Assembly: GCA_900074885.1 (NCBI GenBank)
Contig: FJUW01000023.1
Coordinates: forward strand, 590,909 to 654,908
Length of the DNA stretch: 64,000 nt
Direction of reading: 5' to 3'
Source of the DNA: Rhynchosporium graminicola
Lineage: Eukaryota; Ascomycota; Leotiomycetes; Helotiales; Ploettnerulaceae
Part shown: in pieces, positions 35,455-46,872 of the stretch
Numbering within the stretch: the stretch's first letter is position 1
Layout: each line of letters begins with the position of its first letter
Notes under the pieces: model-generated
What the model was told of the DNA's origin: nothing
Database searches by the model: none
Seen by the model: only the letters and a program-made list of their open reading frames with translations
Translations under genes and position numbers: made by a program

Positions 35455-37006
35455 AGATGCCCAATCAAAACCTAATCAATCGTTCAATCAATCAATCCAG
35501 GAACGCGACCAGCTAGCCACCTTTCGAGATACAGCGCAACGCAGCGCTAAAGATGTACAGTGCGCTACTGTGCGGCGGGAGAGAGGGAGGAGGGGAGGGA
35601 ACCTTGTCAGATCCGAGGTTTGAGCTGATCTGATTTCCGAGCCGGTGAATGAAGGCTGCGTGCGGCAGAAAACGTCTTGGTGCGGCTCTCGAGGAAAGAG
35701 GGAAGAGAAGTGGAAGAGGTAGCATGTCAGATTGTCTGCAAGTGAGCATAATTTGGAGGGCGTTGGTGCATTCGTGGTCGCAATAAAGTTCGGAATAGAG
35801 TTTAATCATATCGTGCTAAGCGCGGCATTCGTTTCGCGAAACTCAAACTCGGTTGCACGGAGACAGGTCTGCCAAACGGCTTCATTAAAATGTTTCCCCA
35901 CGATGTCGGAGCTAACAGATTTGGTATTGCTATTGAGGAAATAAAGGCTAAATTATGTACCTACGTCTGCCGCCTGATATTCCTTTCTTTTCCAACTTAC
36001 GACGATATCACGAATCACAAATCAGATAGAATAAGTTTTGGGTTGCCATCTGTAAAATTGACTAAAGCAGCGTGTATCATGAGCGTAAACCTATGAACCC
36101 TGTAGGAAGTAAGAAAACAAGCAACAGGCGTAGCTCGTGTCTTCCCCACTACATCATCATAAACCACCATGAATCATTAATGAAAAGCAGAGCGCATTTC
36201 CTCCCCATGGATGCTTGCCCTCTCCTCAAGGCCACCTCTACATCCCAGCGCGCATACCAAGGAAAGCGTGCGAGAAAAAATGTAAAGAGACCTCCCCAGA
36301 AGCTGCACTCCATTTCTATCCCCATTGGTTTCAATGCTGATTGGCCCCGTAATGTTCGTCACTGAGCGCGGTATGCCACTCGTTCCAAATAAACACATCC
36401 AGCATATCCACCTCAACCCCATCTCATCAACCCCGGACGTCCCCTCTTTCCAGGGTTAAGTGCACAAGGAAAACAAAGAAGTGAAAGAAACCATGAGCAA
36501 GACATTCTCTTAGAAAGATACAGAGGATCTGCTCTGGATGCTGTGGCTGACGAGCGAAGTGTCTGACGTCAATTTGTGCAAACGAGCTTGTCTGATCATG
36601 TTTCTGCTTATTTCGAGACCGAGATGTAGCCAGTCATGTCGATCGATAATGATGTGGCGATGTTACCTGATCGATGATGCCGTGCGTCGTATTGATGCTC
36701 CGAATTGTGGATGTGATGACATCGGCGTGCCGTTCGATTCCTTGACATTGATGACAGGTCTCACCAGAAGTGAGTTGTCGTACGAATGTCGAAGTGCTCG
36801 AGCCATTGTAAAATCCATGAAGTCGAAGAGTCGCAATGAGAAAGCAATCCATAATAAGAAGAGTTTTGATATCGAGCCAGTACCACCAGTATCCCCGAGA
36901 CGATCAGGTCTGGTCAGCGGATGAGTTGAGATGATTGAGACGAATTTGCCAAGAGTCGATAATCGAGTATCGAGAACCGGTCCAGGTGAATCCTCAAGGA
37001 AATAAA
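35455..37006. other. Intergenic
   Basis: Upstream of the ferric reductase and downstream of casein kinase. ORFs here overlap one another without domains; none supported. Confidence 0.55.
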
Positions 37007-38430
37007 TCAATAATTGCCCCATTGCTGTCCGTTCACCTCCTCTCGCTTTGGCCGATAAGAACCAGAAGAATATCCAGGACCAGTTGCTGCACCTTTCGAG
37101 GCAGAGCGCAGCCTATTTTCGGAGACTAAAGCGTCAGCCATCCAGTCAGCATATATTCTCCTCGCGGCCAGCGTCATCGAAGCACACTAAACGCGAAGAG
37201 GAAAATCCCTTACAAGGAACCGGAGCTAGCGAGACACTCACATCCTATCACTTCCACCGACGGCTCTGTTGGTATCCGGAGTGTCTACACCAGCACCACT
37301 GGCACCACGTTCGATGACCTTGCGGCGGGTTCCGGAAATGGCTCCTGGCTTGGAAGCACTGGAAGCGTGCTGTGGGGTGGGACCTCCAGCAGTAGCGGCA
37401 TTGGTACGGGTACGACCTGGCTTCTCCTCCTCCTCCTGGACAGGTTGTTGACCGGCAGCCTGGGCAATAGCTTGAGCGTTCTTCTGGTATTTGTACACAG
37501 TCCAATCAAAGACATAGTCGTACTGGAAACCCTCACGGACGAAGAGATCACGGAAGATCTTTCGTAGGTAAGAGTAATCCGGCTTGTCATCGAAGCGGAG
37601 AGAGCGAGTGTAGTTGAGGTAGATGGCGAACTCGTTAGGGAAGCCTCTGCATAGCACTTCGGTTGGGGTAGTCATCTTCTTCTCCATGATACGGTCATAC
37701 TTCTGCTTCTTGGTGGCAGCCTTCAGGCCTTGCCATGGAAGGGAGCCACGGCAGAAGTAGAGCATAACGTATCCGAGAGACTCCATATCATCACGACGGG
37801 ATTGCTCTGCAACAGAATCAGTATTTGGGGTGGAAGATATGAACAGGACTACGTACCGACGCCCAAGTGGGTGTTGATGGAGGCATAACGAGCAGTACCA
37901 GTCAAGTTCTTGTTCTCACGGTATGCGATGTGGAAATGAGTCTTTGGGTCACGATACTTCTTGGCCAGACCGAAATCAATGACGTTGACCTGGTTACCTC
38001 GCTTGCCGATGCCCATCAAGAAGTTGTCTGGCTTGATGTCACGGTGGATGAAGGATTTCGCGTGGATATATTCGATGCGAGAGATCAACTGATCGGCGAG
38101 AAGGAGAACGGTCTTGAGGGAGAACTTTCGGTTGCAGAAGTTGAAGAGATCCTCCAGACTAGGTCCGAGAAGATCGAGAACCATAGCATTGTAGTCACAC
38201 TCGGTACCGAACCAGCGGACAAATGGGATGCCGACACCTCCAGCGAGGGACTTGTAGACACGAGCCTCATATTCGAGTTGAGGGTGCTTGGCCTTGACAG
38301 ACTCAAGCTTGATGGCGATCTCTTCACCAGAGATGATGTTGGTACCGAGGTAGATGTCTCCGAAACTACCACTACCGATCTTACGACCGATGCGGTACTT
38401 GTTACCGACGCGAAGATCCTGCAGAGCCAT
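37007..38430 (-). CDS. Casein kinase I, delta/epsilon (Hrr25/CkiA) type
   Basis: Exons 38430-37857, 37806-37242 and 37112-37007 (414 aa). Introns of 50 and 129 bp. The second donor follows GGSDRM, and splicing restores a typical C-terminus [11 protein letters not shown]...QQWGNY rather than stopping at TGA in the donor. Start [15 protein letters not shown] is preferred to an upstream ATG in the same frame because CK1 proteins begin here. Kinase features: [11 protein letters not shown] loop, Lys41, HRDIKPDN (Asp131), DFG (Asp152), SIN motif in [10 protein letters not shown]. The kinase regulates clock, endocytosis and growth in fungi. One oddity is that the usual HIPYREN reads HIAYREN (Ala169). 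The tail is Pro/Ala/Gln-rich. A Ser/Thr kinase is certain; in vivo role is by homology. Confidence 0.95.
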
Positions 38431-39338
38431 GTTAGTATACCGCTGTCGGGGTGATGTCGCGCAACTGTGCTGTGGTATGCCAGAGAGGGGGGTCACGAGG
38501 CTGAGATGGGGAGGTCAGAGGTGAGGGGTTAAGCTCTTGCTCTTGATCGTGATCCCAGACAGCCAGCATGTATGTAAACAAGAAGGTGCTCTAGGGAAGC
38601 TGAAGAAAGGGAGTATAAACCAGAGGGTTGGATTTCGACTTGGAAGCGGGTGGATTCACCATAGTAGTCATCTTGCTTGAACTATGGACTCTGGGTATCG
38701 GGCAGTCCGATACTCGAGTCGACGATGTTGAGGTTTATTACTTGTATCGACGACGTTATGTCGGTCGAGGGAGTATTGAGAGAAGAAGGAACTGAAAGGC
38801 AGGAGATGTTAGTTTAGTTAACGGGTTGAAGTATGGAGGTATTTGATGATCAGGCTGTGGAGTCGGACGCGAAGCGGTGAGGTTGACCCGGATAGCGCTG
38901 TCTTTAATCGACTGATGGGATATGGGTGAAGAGAAGGCACGGCTGGCTCGCAGATGTCGATGTCGATGGTTTTGATTGAAGCTGTCGACGAGATATGCTG
39001 TGCGGAGGGAGAGGAAGAGGAAGATGTGGAGGGAGGGGGTCAGTACGTACCAATCTAGTTGATGCTCCAAGGGTGAGAGGGAAGGGTCTCGTCTCAGGCT
39101 GCAGACTTTGCCGACCGTCGACGTGTTCTTGTGAAGAAGATGAGGAAGTTGGTTATCGTCGCGAAGCGTGGAAAAGAATCTCTCGGCCCTCTTTGCAGAG
39201 TGAGCTTCAAGCGATCGATGACCAGGGCGTTGGGGAGAGGCAGGCTGGTTGAAGTTGGTGGTGATTGTGGAGGGGAGAGGACGCGAGAGAGGAGGGAGGA
39301 GAATGCAAAGTCGACGGGACGATTTGAGAGCCAAGGTA

Positions 39339-39369
39339 CTGACTGACTGACTGACTGACTGACTGACTG
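39339..39369. repeat. (GACT)n microsatellite
   Basis: Seven to eight perfect tandem copies, about 900 bp upstream of the casein kinase start codon. Confidence 0.95.
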
Positions 39370-40328
39370 CTGGGTGCGGCCTGAGAAATGGGGCTGGCAC
39401 TATCGCACGATTTTAACCAGCTAGTCCAGAAGCGGCAGCTAGTGGGGTCTTTGTTGGAGCGTGAATGATCGACGGGCCACGCACGCCCTGTCTTGCTCTG
39501 GCTCTGGCTCTGGCCCTGGCCCTGGCACGCTCGCGCCGCTTTGACTGACTGACCTGCAAGCAGCAGCAGCAATAAGAGAGTCGAGAGTCAGTGAAGAGTT
39601 ATAAGTACTTTGATACCTTAGGTATAAGCACCTAAGTCGCGCGGACAATCGCAAAGCAAACAAATGACTCCTTTCATGACTTTGGGAATTGATTTGTGTT
39701 CGGCTACGTACTGTACGTACTCTACGTGTATACTCTGTAAGGCTGGCTGGGTTCAACGAACTCATTATCCCATGCCTACCTAGCTACTGTATCAGAAAGT
39801 AGCAAAAATCACCCGACAGGCGATTTGAGCCGCAATGGTGAATCCCGGAGGGAAGTGCATGCATGTTCAAGCATCTTCCTGAGACGAGCCTGATTAGTCC
39901 AGGTCGGTCCCTAGGACGATATGAAGATATTTAACATGTAATTACCCAAAGTATGCGCGATATTCAGCTTCGAGAAGCCTTACCTTAGGTATCCTGCGAC
40001 AACTTGCAACTTCCCTTTCTGTTGTTTCGAGGCTTCAAGGCAGACTTCATGTTGCTTCTCTCCCTTCCCTAGGTACTCTCGGGAATCTCGCCCGCCTGCT
40101 CCTGCCTCACATTATATTGATACCTCCTAACATGTTCACTCATACGATACTCATCCGGCCAATTCCTACATCGGAAGTGAAGGGGAGGATCCGCATTATG
40201 CTCAAATTACTCCGCCCGCGCGCTGCTATGCTGTCGGATGGATATAATGGAACACATGGAACAAACGACAACTCCAGCTGACTGCCATCTACGAAGTTGT
40301 CTGTCACATAGGCGCCGGTCTGGTCTGG

Positions 40329-40355
40329 CCTTCGGACTTCGGACTTCGGACTTCG
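40329..40355. repeat. (CTTCGGA)n short tandem repeat
   Basis: ccttcggacttcggacttcgg: about 3.5 copies of a 7-bp unit. Confidence 0.9.
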
Positions 40356-40590
40356 TAATGTTTATGCAGAAGTAGGGAACTAGTTCTCCGAGGTAACGGG
40401 CGTGACCGGTAGCTTAGGTAGTAAGTACTTAGCATGTATCGAAGCTGACTGACACTTAGCTCGTGCGATAGTCCAGACTTGTCTGACTCTAACTGATAAG
40501 ATATTATTATAATCATTTCACAGAATTCACACGCATTCGCAACAGTCGACTTAGGATCGTATGGCTCCCAAAAATTTACATATACCTAAT

Positions 40591-40600
40591 TATATAAAAG
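40591..40600 (+). promoter_or_regulatory. TATA box with pyrimidine-rich start region
   Basis: tatataaaag is followed 15-60 bp downstream by a C/T-rich stretch (cctcactccccactctgcct) typical of fungal transcription starts. The first clear plus-strand ORF is 2.5 kb further on, so the transcript, if real, has a very long leader or is non-coding. Confidence 0.45.
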
Positions 40601-43155
40601 CAACCTCACTCCCCACTCTGCCTCGTCAGCTCACCGAAAACCCTGTTCCTCTCCTACCGACTTAACCGAGCACCAAACACCGCATTGCACATCATCACAT
40701 CACACAGCCTTACCCTCACTCGCCGCCCAACAATCGAAACCCAGGCCAGCCAGCCAGCCAGCCCGACCGAACACTACTTCAATAATATGCAACTTACGCC
40801 CCTCCGTATGCCATTCAATACCCATAGAACTTCGCCGCCTTCAGCAACCTCTCTCTCTCTCAGCCAACAATGCCACATCAGGCTCACTAATCAATCACCT
40901 TACCAGCTTTCCCACTCACCCATCCTCGTTATTAAAACTCCCAAATTGACGTACCTCACCCAAAACCAGTTAAACCCCGGATCATCCTCTTCCCTCGGAC
41001 ATTCGAGTATCAAACAAGCAGCATCCGTGAACCCAATCAGAAACTTCATCCCATAAGCATAACCGACACTTACTCCCGCATAAGCATTCCCTCCTTACTC
41101 GCGCCTCACCTCATCGCTTATGATTGACCGCATGAACCACCCTGCTTACTCGCGCACCCTTTGCAAACCTTCTTCCAATATATACATACATGCCATTAAC
41201 ATTAATCCCACAAGATAGCCAAGTCCAACAATCGCAACTTCAACCTCCAGGCCTGAGCCGGACAGCCAGCTTGCGGCCTTAGGCGAGTCTACTTGAGTTC
41301 TGTTGAACTGTAAATTGCGCGATTATTAAATCTATTCGACGTCGTGCAAGACCTCGTAATTATTTCACCCCCCCCTGTAGTAAGGTACCGTATATTATGA
41401 TGCTATACCTCTCACCCATTCAAACAAACCCGCCTTACCCTACATACAGGAACGACTCGCCTCATTCATAGAAATACAAAACGAGGCCTGATCTCCATCA
41501 TGTACCTCTTCCTACATCTAGCCCTACAGCCAGGGCTCCAGCATTCCGGTTTCAACACAACGTTTATAAAGCTATGGCTAGCAACTATACAGAGAAAAAC
41601 ATCATCTGGACAACAACACACCTCGTCGTTAATGACCGCAAAGCTGATATCTATCCCTCAAAATACCTAGCCCTCTTCTTCTCTGGTCGTGGGTACATCC
41701 AAATCATCTAAATCATCTAATCCCACATCTGTCTCTCTCTTCCTCAACCTAACCAACAACAGCGCCACATCCCAATAAACTCCTATTTCGACCTCACCAT
41801 CCAACCTTTCCCACCCTTCCTTCCTTTCCCATCCCATCTCATTCAATTAATTCCAGCTATACTGCACACTAACGCACGCAATCAACCTAGCCAGCCTACT
41901 CTACTCTAATCTATCCTCTATCTATCTGCCTGCCCCCTTCCATGAAAGCGTGCCTATCTGCAATATACGCCATAACACAGCATAATAACCTTCTCCCTAA
42001 TATTCCAACCCACGTCGAACGTCCTCCATCACAACAAATCAAGTCTCGAGCGAGGATTGCCTAATCATAGTTATAGAAAGAGTTGAGACATCGAAACCCT
42101 ACATCTAAGCGACCCCTTTCTTCCGGACCTATCAACGGATCGGGGATCTCTTTCTTGCTTGAAGCATAACTTTCAATCCGAGGAAGACCGTACAACTCAT
42201 CACTTGATCTAACATCAAGCCCCTCCTTCTCCACCTACTCTTCCTCGGCTCAATGCTCAAAAGTGCTATCACTCACGCATACGTTCCCCAAATCCCAACA
42301 TCAATCCGGCCGCAATTGGGAAGAAAAAGGCCCTGTCCTCTCAGAGAGAGGACTGCTGATTTTTCTCCTCGTTTATACTCGTTGATTCTTTAGATTTTCA
42401 CGATAAAATGTAAGTCGAAGCTATCTTCTAGGCTTCATGAGAACGAGAGACTCGAAGACTATTACGATGCCATGGTGCCTGTTTTTCGAAAATTAGGGTT
42501 TTTTGTTATACAAGTGTACTGGGTAGTAGTATGTGATCAACCTACCTAGTAGCTAGCTCCCTTGCAAGCTTTTGTCTCTGGACTATGTTAGATGCGTGAA
42601 TATAGGCTTCCCGATACGCCAGCTATAAATCTAGTCGTGAATAAGGTGAGTATACTCCATTCCAAAAGTGCAAGTGAATCATCAGGTCTACGGTATGGGC
42701 TATAGAACTAAAAGATGAGACTTACGTATGAGTGAGTGAGTGTTTCAATCGATCCCGATCTCACAATCTCAAATAGAGTTTACGAACGAAATATGGCTAT
42801 GAATATATAGTCCAAAGCCTGAATATCACGCTTGTTTTTTTTCATGGAGTGAGTCTGGTGAAAAACTTCAGGCTTGTCGCGAGCTTTCACTATCAGGACC
42901 CGAGGTATCTCAAATCTCTGACCATCTTCCTCTCTCTACTACAAATTCCCGGAAATGATCCTCTGCTCTTGCTACCCTAACACCCACCCATAAGCCCTCC
43001 CTCCCATCCAAAGAAGAGCGATCTTCGAAATCCTCAACAGCATCCACATCAGACTCAGGACCCGGACTTGATTCACTCCCAGCTCACGGCGATTGCCCAA
43101 AATCTCACTTGCAAATTCCCACTCCCCACACACCAGCAGCGCAACGAATCGTCCA
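40601..43155. other. Gene-free, C/A-rich plus strand
   Basis: No ORF with family resemblance; a frame open at 40,685-41,056 lacks an early ATG and is Ser/Thr/Pro low-complexity. An 8-bp perfect hairpin (gtcctctc/gagaggac, 42,335-42,353) followed by a T-run lies near the middle. Could be a long leader or non-coding transcript of the TATA box above. Confidence 0.4.
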
Positions 43156-43461
43156 ATGTCCATTCTCAATGTACCTCATCCTCGTCCCACCTCGGACCTT
43201 ATCTCCAAGTCAAACTCCACCTCCAACACCTCTTACTCCTCCACGACAGCTGCCTCCACCCTCCCCAAGACAACAACCTGCACCACCTGCCACACAACAC
43301 TCCTCCTCTCGCAACTCGTCGAGAATAAATGGTCTTGTTACGGTCTCACGTATAAGCATTGTCCGCTTTTGAGAGGCGTCAGAGGTCTGAAGCCTTGTGG
43401 TGAGAAACTGTATGTACATGTTCAGCAGGAAGGATATAGGGATTTAGAGTGCAGGGGTTGA
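43156..43461 (+). CDS. Small Cys-rich protein, possible zinc-binding
   Basis: 101 aa from ATG at 43,156. The N-terminal half is Ser/Thr-rich (SNSTSNTSYSSTT). The C-terminal half has six Cys and several His in a compact pattern: TTCTTCHTT, WSCYGLTYKHC, LKPCGEK and a terminal LECRG. CxxC pairs separated by a Trp-containing loop suggest a zinc ribbon-like fold, but no named family is recognised. A TATA box lies 2.5 kb upstream and no closer promoter is obvious. The frame continues upstream without ATG, so an earlier exon is possible. Confidence 0.45.
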   Translation: MSILNVPHPRPTSDLISKSNSTSNTSYSSTTAASTLPKTTTCTTCHTTLLLSQLVENKWSCYGLTYKHCPLLRGVRGLKPCGEKLYVHVQQEGYRDLECRG

Positions 43462-45517
43462 GATGGATGAATGGGATGAAGCGGGGGGGAAAGAGGGAAG
43501 GAGGGAAGTGAAGGATGGGTTAGCATAGAGGTTGGGTTTTGAGAGGTATTGGATTGTGTGGTGGAGCTAGGCATCTGTTACTGAAACTCACTTTCCACTT
43601 TGTTTTCAGCGGTTGGGTTATCTCGATAGTTCGTGGTTCTGTCTATGAGATCGGCTTCCGGAGATTTTTAGCTCTGTGCATGTCGTTTGATCCTCAATAT
43701 TCAATCCTCAACCGGGGTATGATCGTGACTTTAACACTGCCGGTCACAGAGAATTCAAGGACAATTTTAAAAGGAGCGCTCCCTTCTCTTTGTAGAAGTA
43801 AGATTCGTACGCTATATCATGTTGGTGTATAAAGAGTTGACATTGACGTCACATACGTAAGTGAACGGGAGAACTTTCCGCTTCGTACTTCCTCCCTTCA
43901 CACGCTTGCAACGAAAATTGAATCTTTTCAAACGTGAAAAATAGATGCTACAACTTTTCGAGTACGCGTGATGAACTAGGAATTCACATCACTCGAGGTC
44001 GGTTTGATACTGGCTCAAAGTAGCTCCCACTTTAGCACCTAATCATAATGCGCCCTACGTATCGATGACAGGAATATTCAGCAGCCAGTTCGTCCACTTC
44101 ACCTCGTTCGCGAGCTTTCTAAAGACACGACATGATTTCCGAATTACAGTTATCTATCGTACATAATTTCATAGCAATCCTCTACGACCTTGACCTGCAA
44201 ATGAAAATAAAAATCTTAAGTTAATCTAGCAGTTCTGGCCACTCATTCCGACATCAGATATACGCGAATCGACTTCTTCTCTCTTCCTGCATTCTATATA
44301 CGCCTGCCTCTATCGCCTACCGATCACAAATCATTTCACGTTTTATTGCCTTACTTTCTAACCACATGAATTTATCCCCACTGATCCTTTTCATTCATTT
44401 TCAGATAATATCTCTCCAAATCGAGCCACGCCAGATCCTCGGCTTTCAACCTCGCGGCTCGTGAAAGATTGGCTTTATAAGTACTAGTCGATCACTTATA
44501 CCTATACCATCACTGTATACCCGCGGGTCTCGAGTTTCGAGTCGCTAATACTTATGTCGGGATATCCGAAGAGCGCACACCTTCGGGCGGTTGACATGTA
44601 GAATACATTGCGAGCGTCTTTACACTGGATACACAGATCAAGGATTGTATACACCTACATTGGAAGTTCGAATGAAGAATGCCGACCGAGTGCATGTCAC
44701 TGGAAAACATTCCCGGGAATGAGATGCCGTAAAGCAGCAACTACCAAGGGGAAGACGAAGTGTTCGGGGTTTAATTCTCCCACTAAGGACTAGGTGTCTC
44801 TTTTGCTATCCCAATCGATGAATCTAGATAAAACTTCTCGCTCAGAGGCTCTAAGAAGTATGATTTCCTCTTCCTGTTCGATTTCTACCATTCAGTCCGC
44901 AAAGCTTTTGGAAGATTTTCCTCTGGCATCCCAACCTTTGTCCTGCTGAAATTCGCGCGCCGTGGTGCTGGGAAGCGAAGGTTTTCTCAGGATATCGAGG
45001 TCAGAAGAGTATTAGTCTACCGCCCGTCTCTTCGGCCACCTAATTCTCACTTACTGCCTACTTGTCTGCCAAGTTGTATCTTACAAGCATAAAGGTCATA
45101 TGATAGAGACGTTATCTGACGTGTTCGTCCTCTTTTGAATCACAGGTAATATTCTCCACTCCTTATTGGAAGAAACTTCTCGGGGAGATTTCCTGGTGTT
45201 ACTTTTGGTGGAGGTCACAACTAGAATTACCATAGGCATATCGGCTCTATATCTGCAGATAAACTCCACCAGGTTCAAATAAAATTGTATTCATCTACTT
45301 GGATTTATAGAATTCTCATGATCTCCGTCACCCAGATCAGAGCAGCCATAGTCAACACCGAGCTCAGACACCCTTAGACAATCAACATTACTTATACGAA
45401 CTAATTCCGCTCTGAAATTATCTCATCTATTACCATACCTTGCTCAACGCCCCTGGCTCAAACATTACGACATAACACGCAAACAAATATTGCACCTCCA
45501 GCCCCCTCATGCCTCGA
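43462..45517. other. Intergenic
   Basis: No supported gene in about 2 kb; ORFs at 43,539-43,832 and 44,552-45,278 lack domains. Confidence 0.5.
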
Positions 45518-46249
45518 TCAATCCTCAAGATCACCTGGTGTAGGCTCCTTGCTGATTCCCTGCAGAACCTTCTTATCCCCAAATTTTCCTTCGGCCAACT
45601 TCAACACCTCAATCAGCTGCTCAGCTCCATTTGGCCAACCATCCGCGGCCTCGCCCTTCAAGATCGTCTTTGCAGAAACCTTTCTCCCGTAAAACCCCTC
45701 ATTCGCCCCCTCCATCTCCTTGACAACCGTCCCATCAATCGTCAATCCTCCATAAAGTCCTCTCGACTTGGTATACATCCAAACAGGCTTCTCCTCCCTC
45801 TTCTCGCCGTTCCAACCCGCTGGCCCAGCAGCCAGCGCCACTCCACCGCGGAGACCAGACTCGCTTTTCGAGTACGCTTCGACGGCCACGGAGGTATTAA
45901 GAAGAAGAACGCAGTCGTACATGTCGACTCCCCAGACTATGCCGACGCCGCCAGAGCGCACGGCAAAGGCGGAGGGTGGAGACCAGAGACCGGAAGGGAG
46001 ACGAGCGATCACGATTCCTGAGCCGCCGGACCCGGCCACCCACATTCCTCCTCTGATCGCGGAAAAGATCGCAATGCCTTTTGCGTTTGCTATGGCTTCT
46101 TGGGGGATCTTGTTCTTGACTGGGTAATGTGAGTGCTGAGTCTGAGGGGAATGGGGAAGTGGAGGGCGCAACTTACTGATGAAGCTATTGAGTATCTGTG
46201 CCGCCTTAGTGCTTTCTTTCTCGATCGTGGAGGAAGTGAATAGTCCCAT
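45518..46249 (-). CDS. SYLF-domain (Ysc84-like) lipid/actin-binding protein
   Basis: Exons 46249-46177 and 46119-45518 (224 aa). The 57-bp intron (GTAAGT...CCCAG) is also open in frame; removing it joins LNSFI to IKNKIPQEAIANAKGIAIF, as in the family. Signature SYLF features are present: ANAKGIAIFSAIRGG, GIVIARLPSGLWSPPSA, WGVDMYDCVLLLN and GGVALAAGPAG. SYLF proteins bind phosphoinositides and, with an SH3 domain as in Ysc84/Lsb3, link to Las17 and actin patches in endocytosis. No SH3 domain is present here, so this is the short SYLF-only form, about the length of the domain itself. Confidence 0.9.
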   Translation of the reverse strand: MGLFTSSTIEKESTKAAQILNSFISKLRPPLPHSPQTQHSHYPVKNKIPQEAIANAKGIAIFSAIRGGMWVAGSGGSGIVIARLPSGLWSPPSAFAVRSGGVGIVWGVDMYDCVLLLNTSVAVEAYSKSESGLRGGVALAAGPAGWNGEKREEKPVWMYTKSRGLYGGLTIDGTVVKEMEGANEGFYGRKVSAKTILKGEAADGWPNGAEQLIEVLKLAEGKFGDKKVLQGISKEPTPGDLED

Positions 46250-46872
46250 GATGATGAAATGATGCTTCGAGGAAACAGAAATTGAAGACTTAGGTTGTGA
46301 TACTGGCGGACACTGGAAAGGATCGATGGAAATAGTACCGTCGAATATTATGCCGATGCTTTGATTTTGTATAAAAATTGACTTGAAGAAGCCTCCGGCG
46401 GTACGTCTCTTATATTAATCGTGACAGTCCAGGCAGCTACTTCAGCGAAATCTCCAATTCTCCAGACATCTAGCGACGGCAATGTTGACAGGGTCGGACA
46501 ACTAGCCCCTGTTAACCGAACTTGCAGCATAGCCGAGTGAGTACCAACAGATGTGGTGTGGCTGCAAATACTGTCCTGCAGCAAAGCAATAGGCAACCAA
46601 TCGCATTGATTCGCAGGATTATTTGTTAAAAAGAAGGTTCTCCAGAAGACTCAAATAAGTAGATCTGGTCTCTTGTGGCTATGGCTGTGAGTTTTTTTTT
46701 TTGTAAGCCTGCCCAGCCTCTCTTACTTAGTTGCCACCCTGATAACGAATATTTGCAAGAGCTGACGATACAAGGGAAATAATGAGCACGAGTTTGAAAT
46801 CACTTTCAATCCCTACATACCTCTACAGTGCAAGTACTAGTAGAGACATTCCGAGAAACTTTTTGTTTTCGC
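46250..46872. other. Intergenic with poly-T run
   Basis: A ten-base T run near 46,690. A minus-strand ORF at 46,348-46,596 has no domain. The missing C-terminal part of the neighbouring GTPase was looked for here and not found. Confidence 0.5.

Larger units (their letters stand above)
38431..40560. other. Upstream region of casein kinase with GACT and CTTCGGA repeats
   Basis: About 2 kb without a supported gene. It contains (GACT)n at 39,339-39,369, three to four copies of cttcgga at about 40,329-40,355, and long non-ATG frames that are artefacts of low-complexity sequence. A long 5' leader with introns for the kinase is possible. Confidence 0.5.

Noticed and set aside
37867..38454. 195-codon plus-strand ORF opposite casein kinase
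   Set aside because: Pure antisense shadow of the strongly conserved kinase exon.
42335..42353. Perfect 8-bp hairpin followed by T-run, like a bacterial terminator
   Set aside because: Intrinsic terminators do not operate for eukaryotic Pol II; probably chance in low-complexity sequence.
45509..46127. Plus-strand ORFs of 170 and 119 codons
   Set aside because: Antisense shadows of the SYLF gene.
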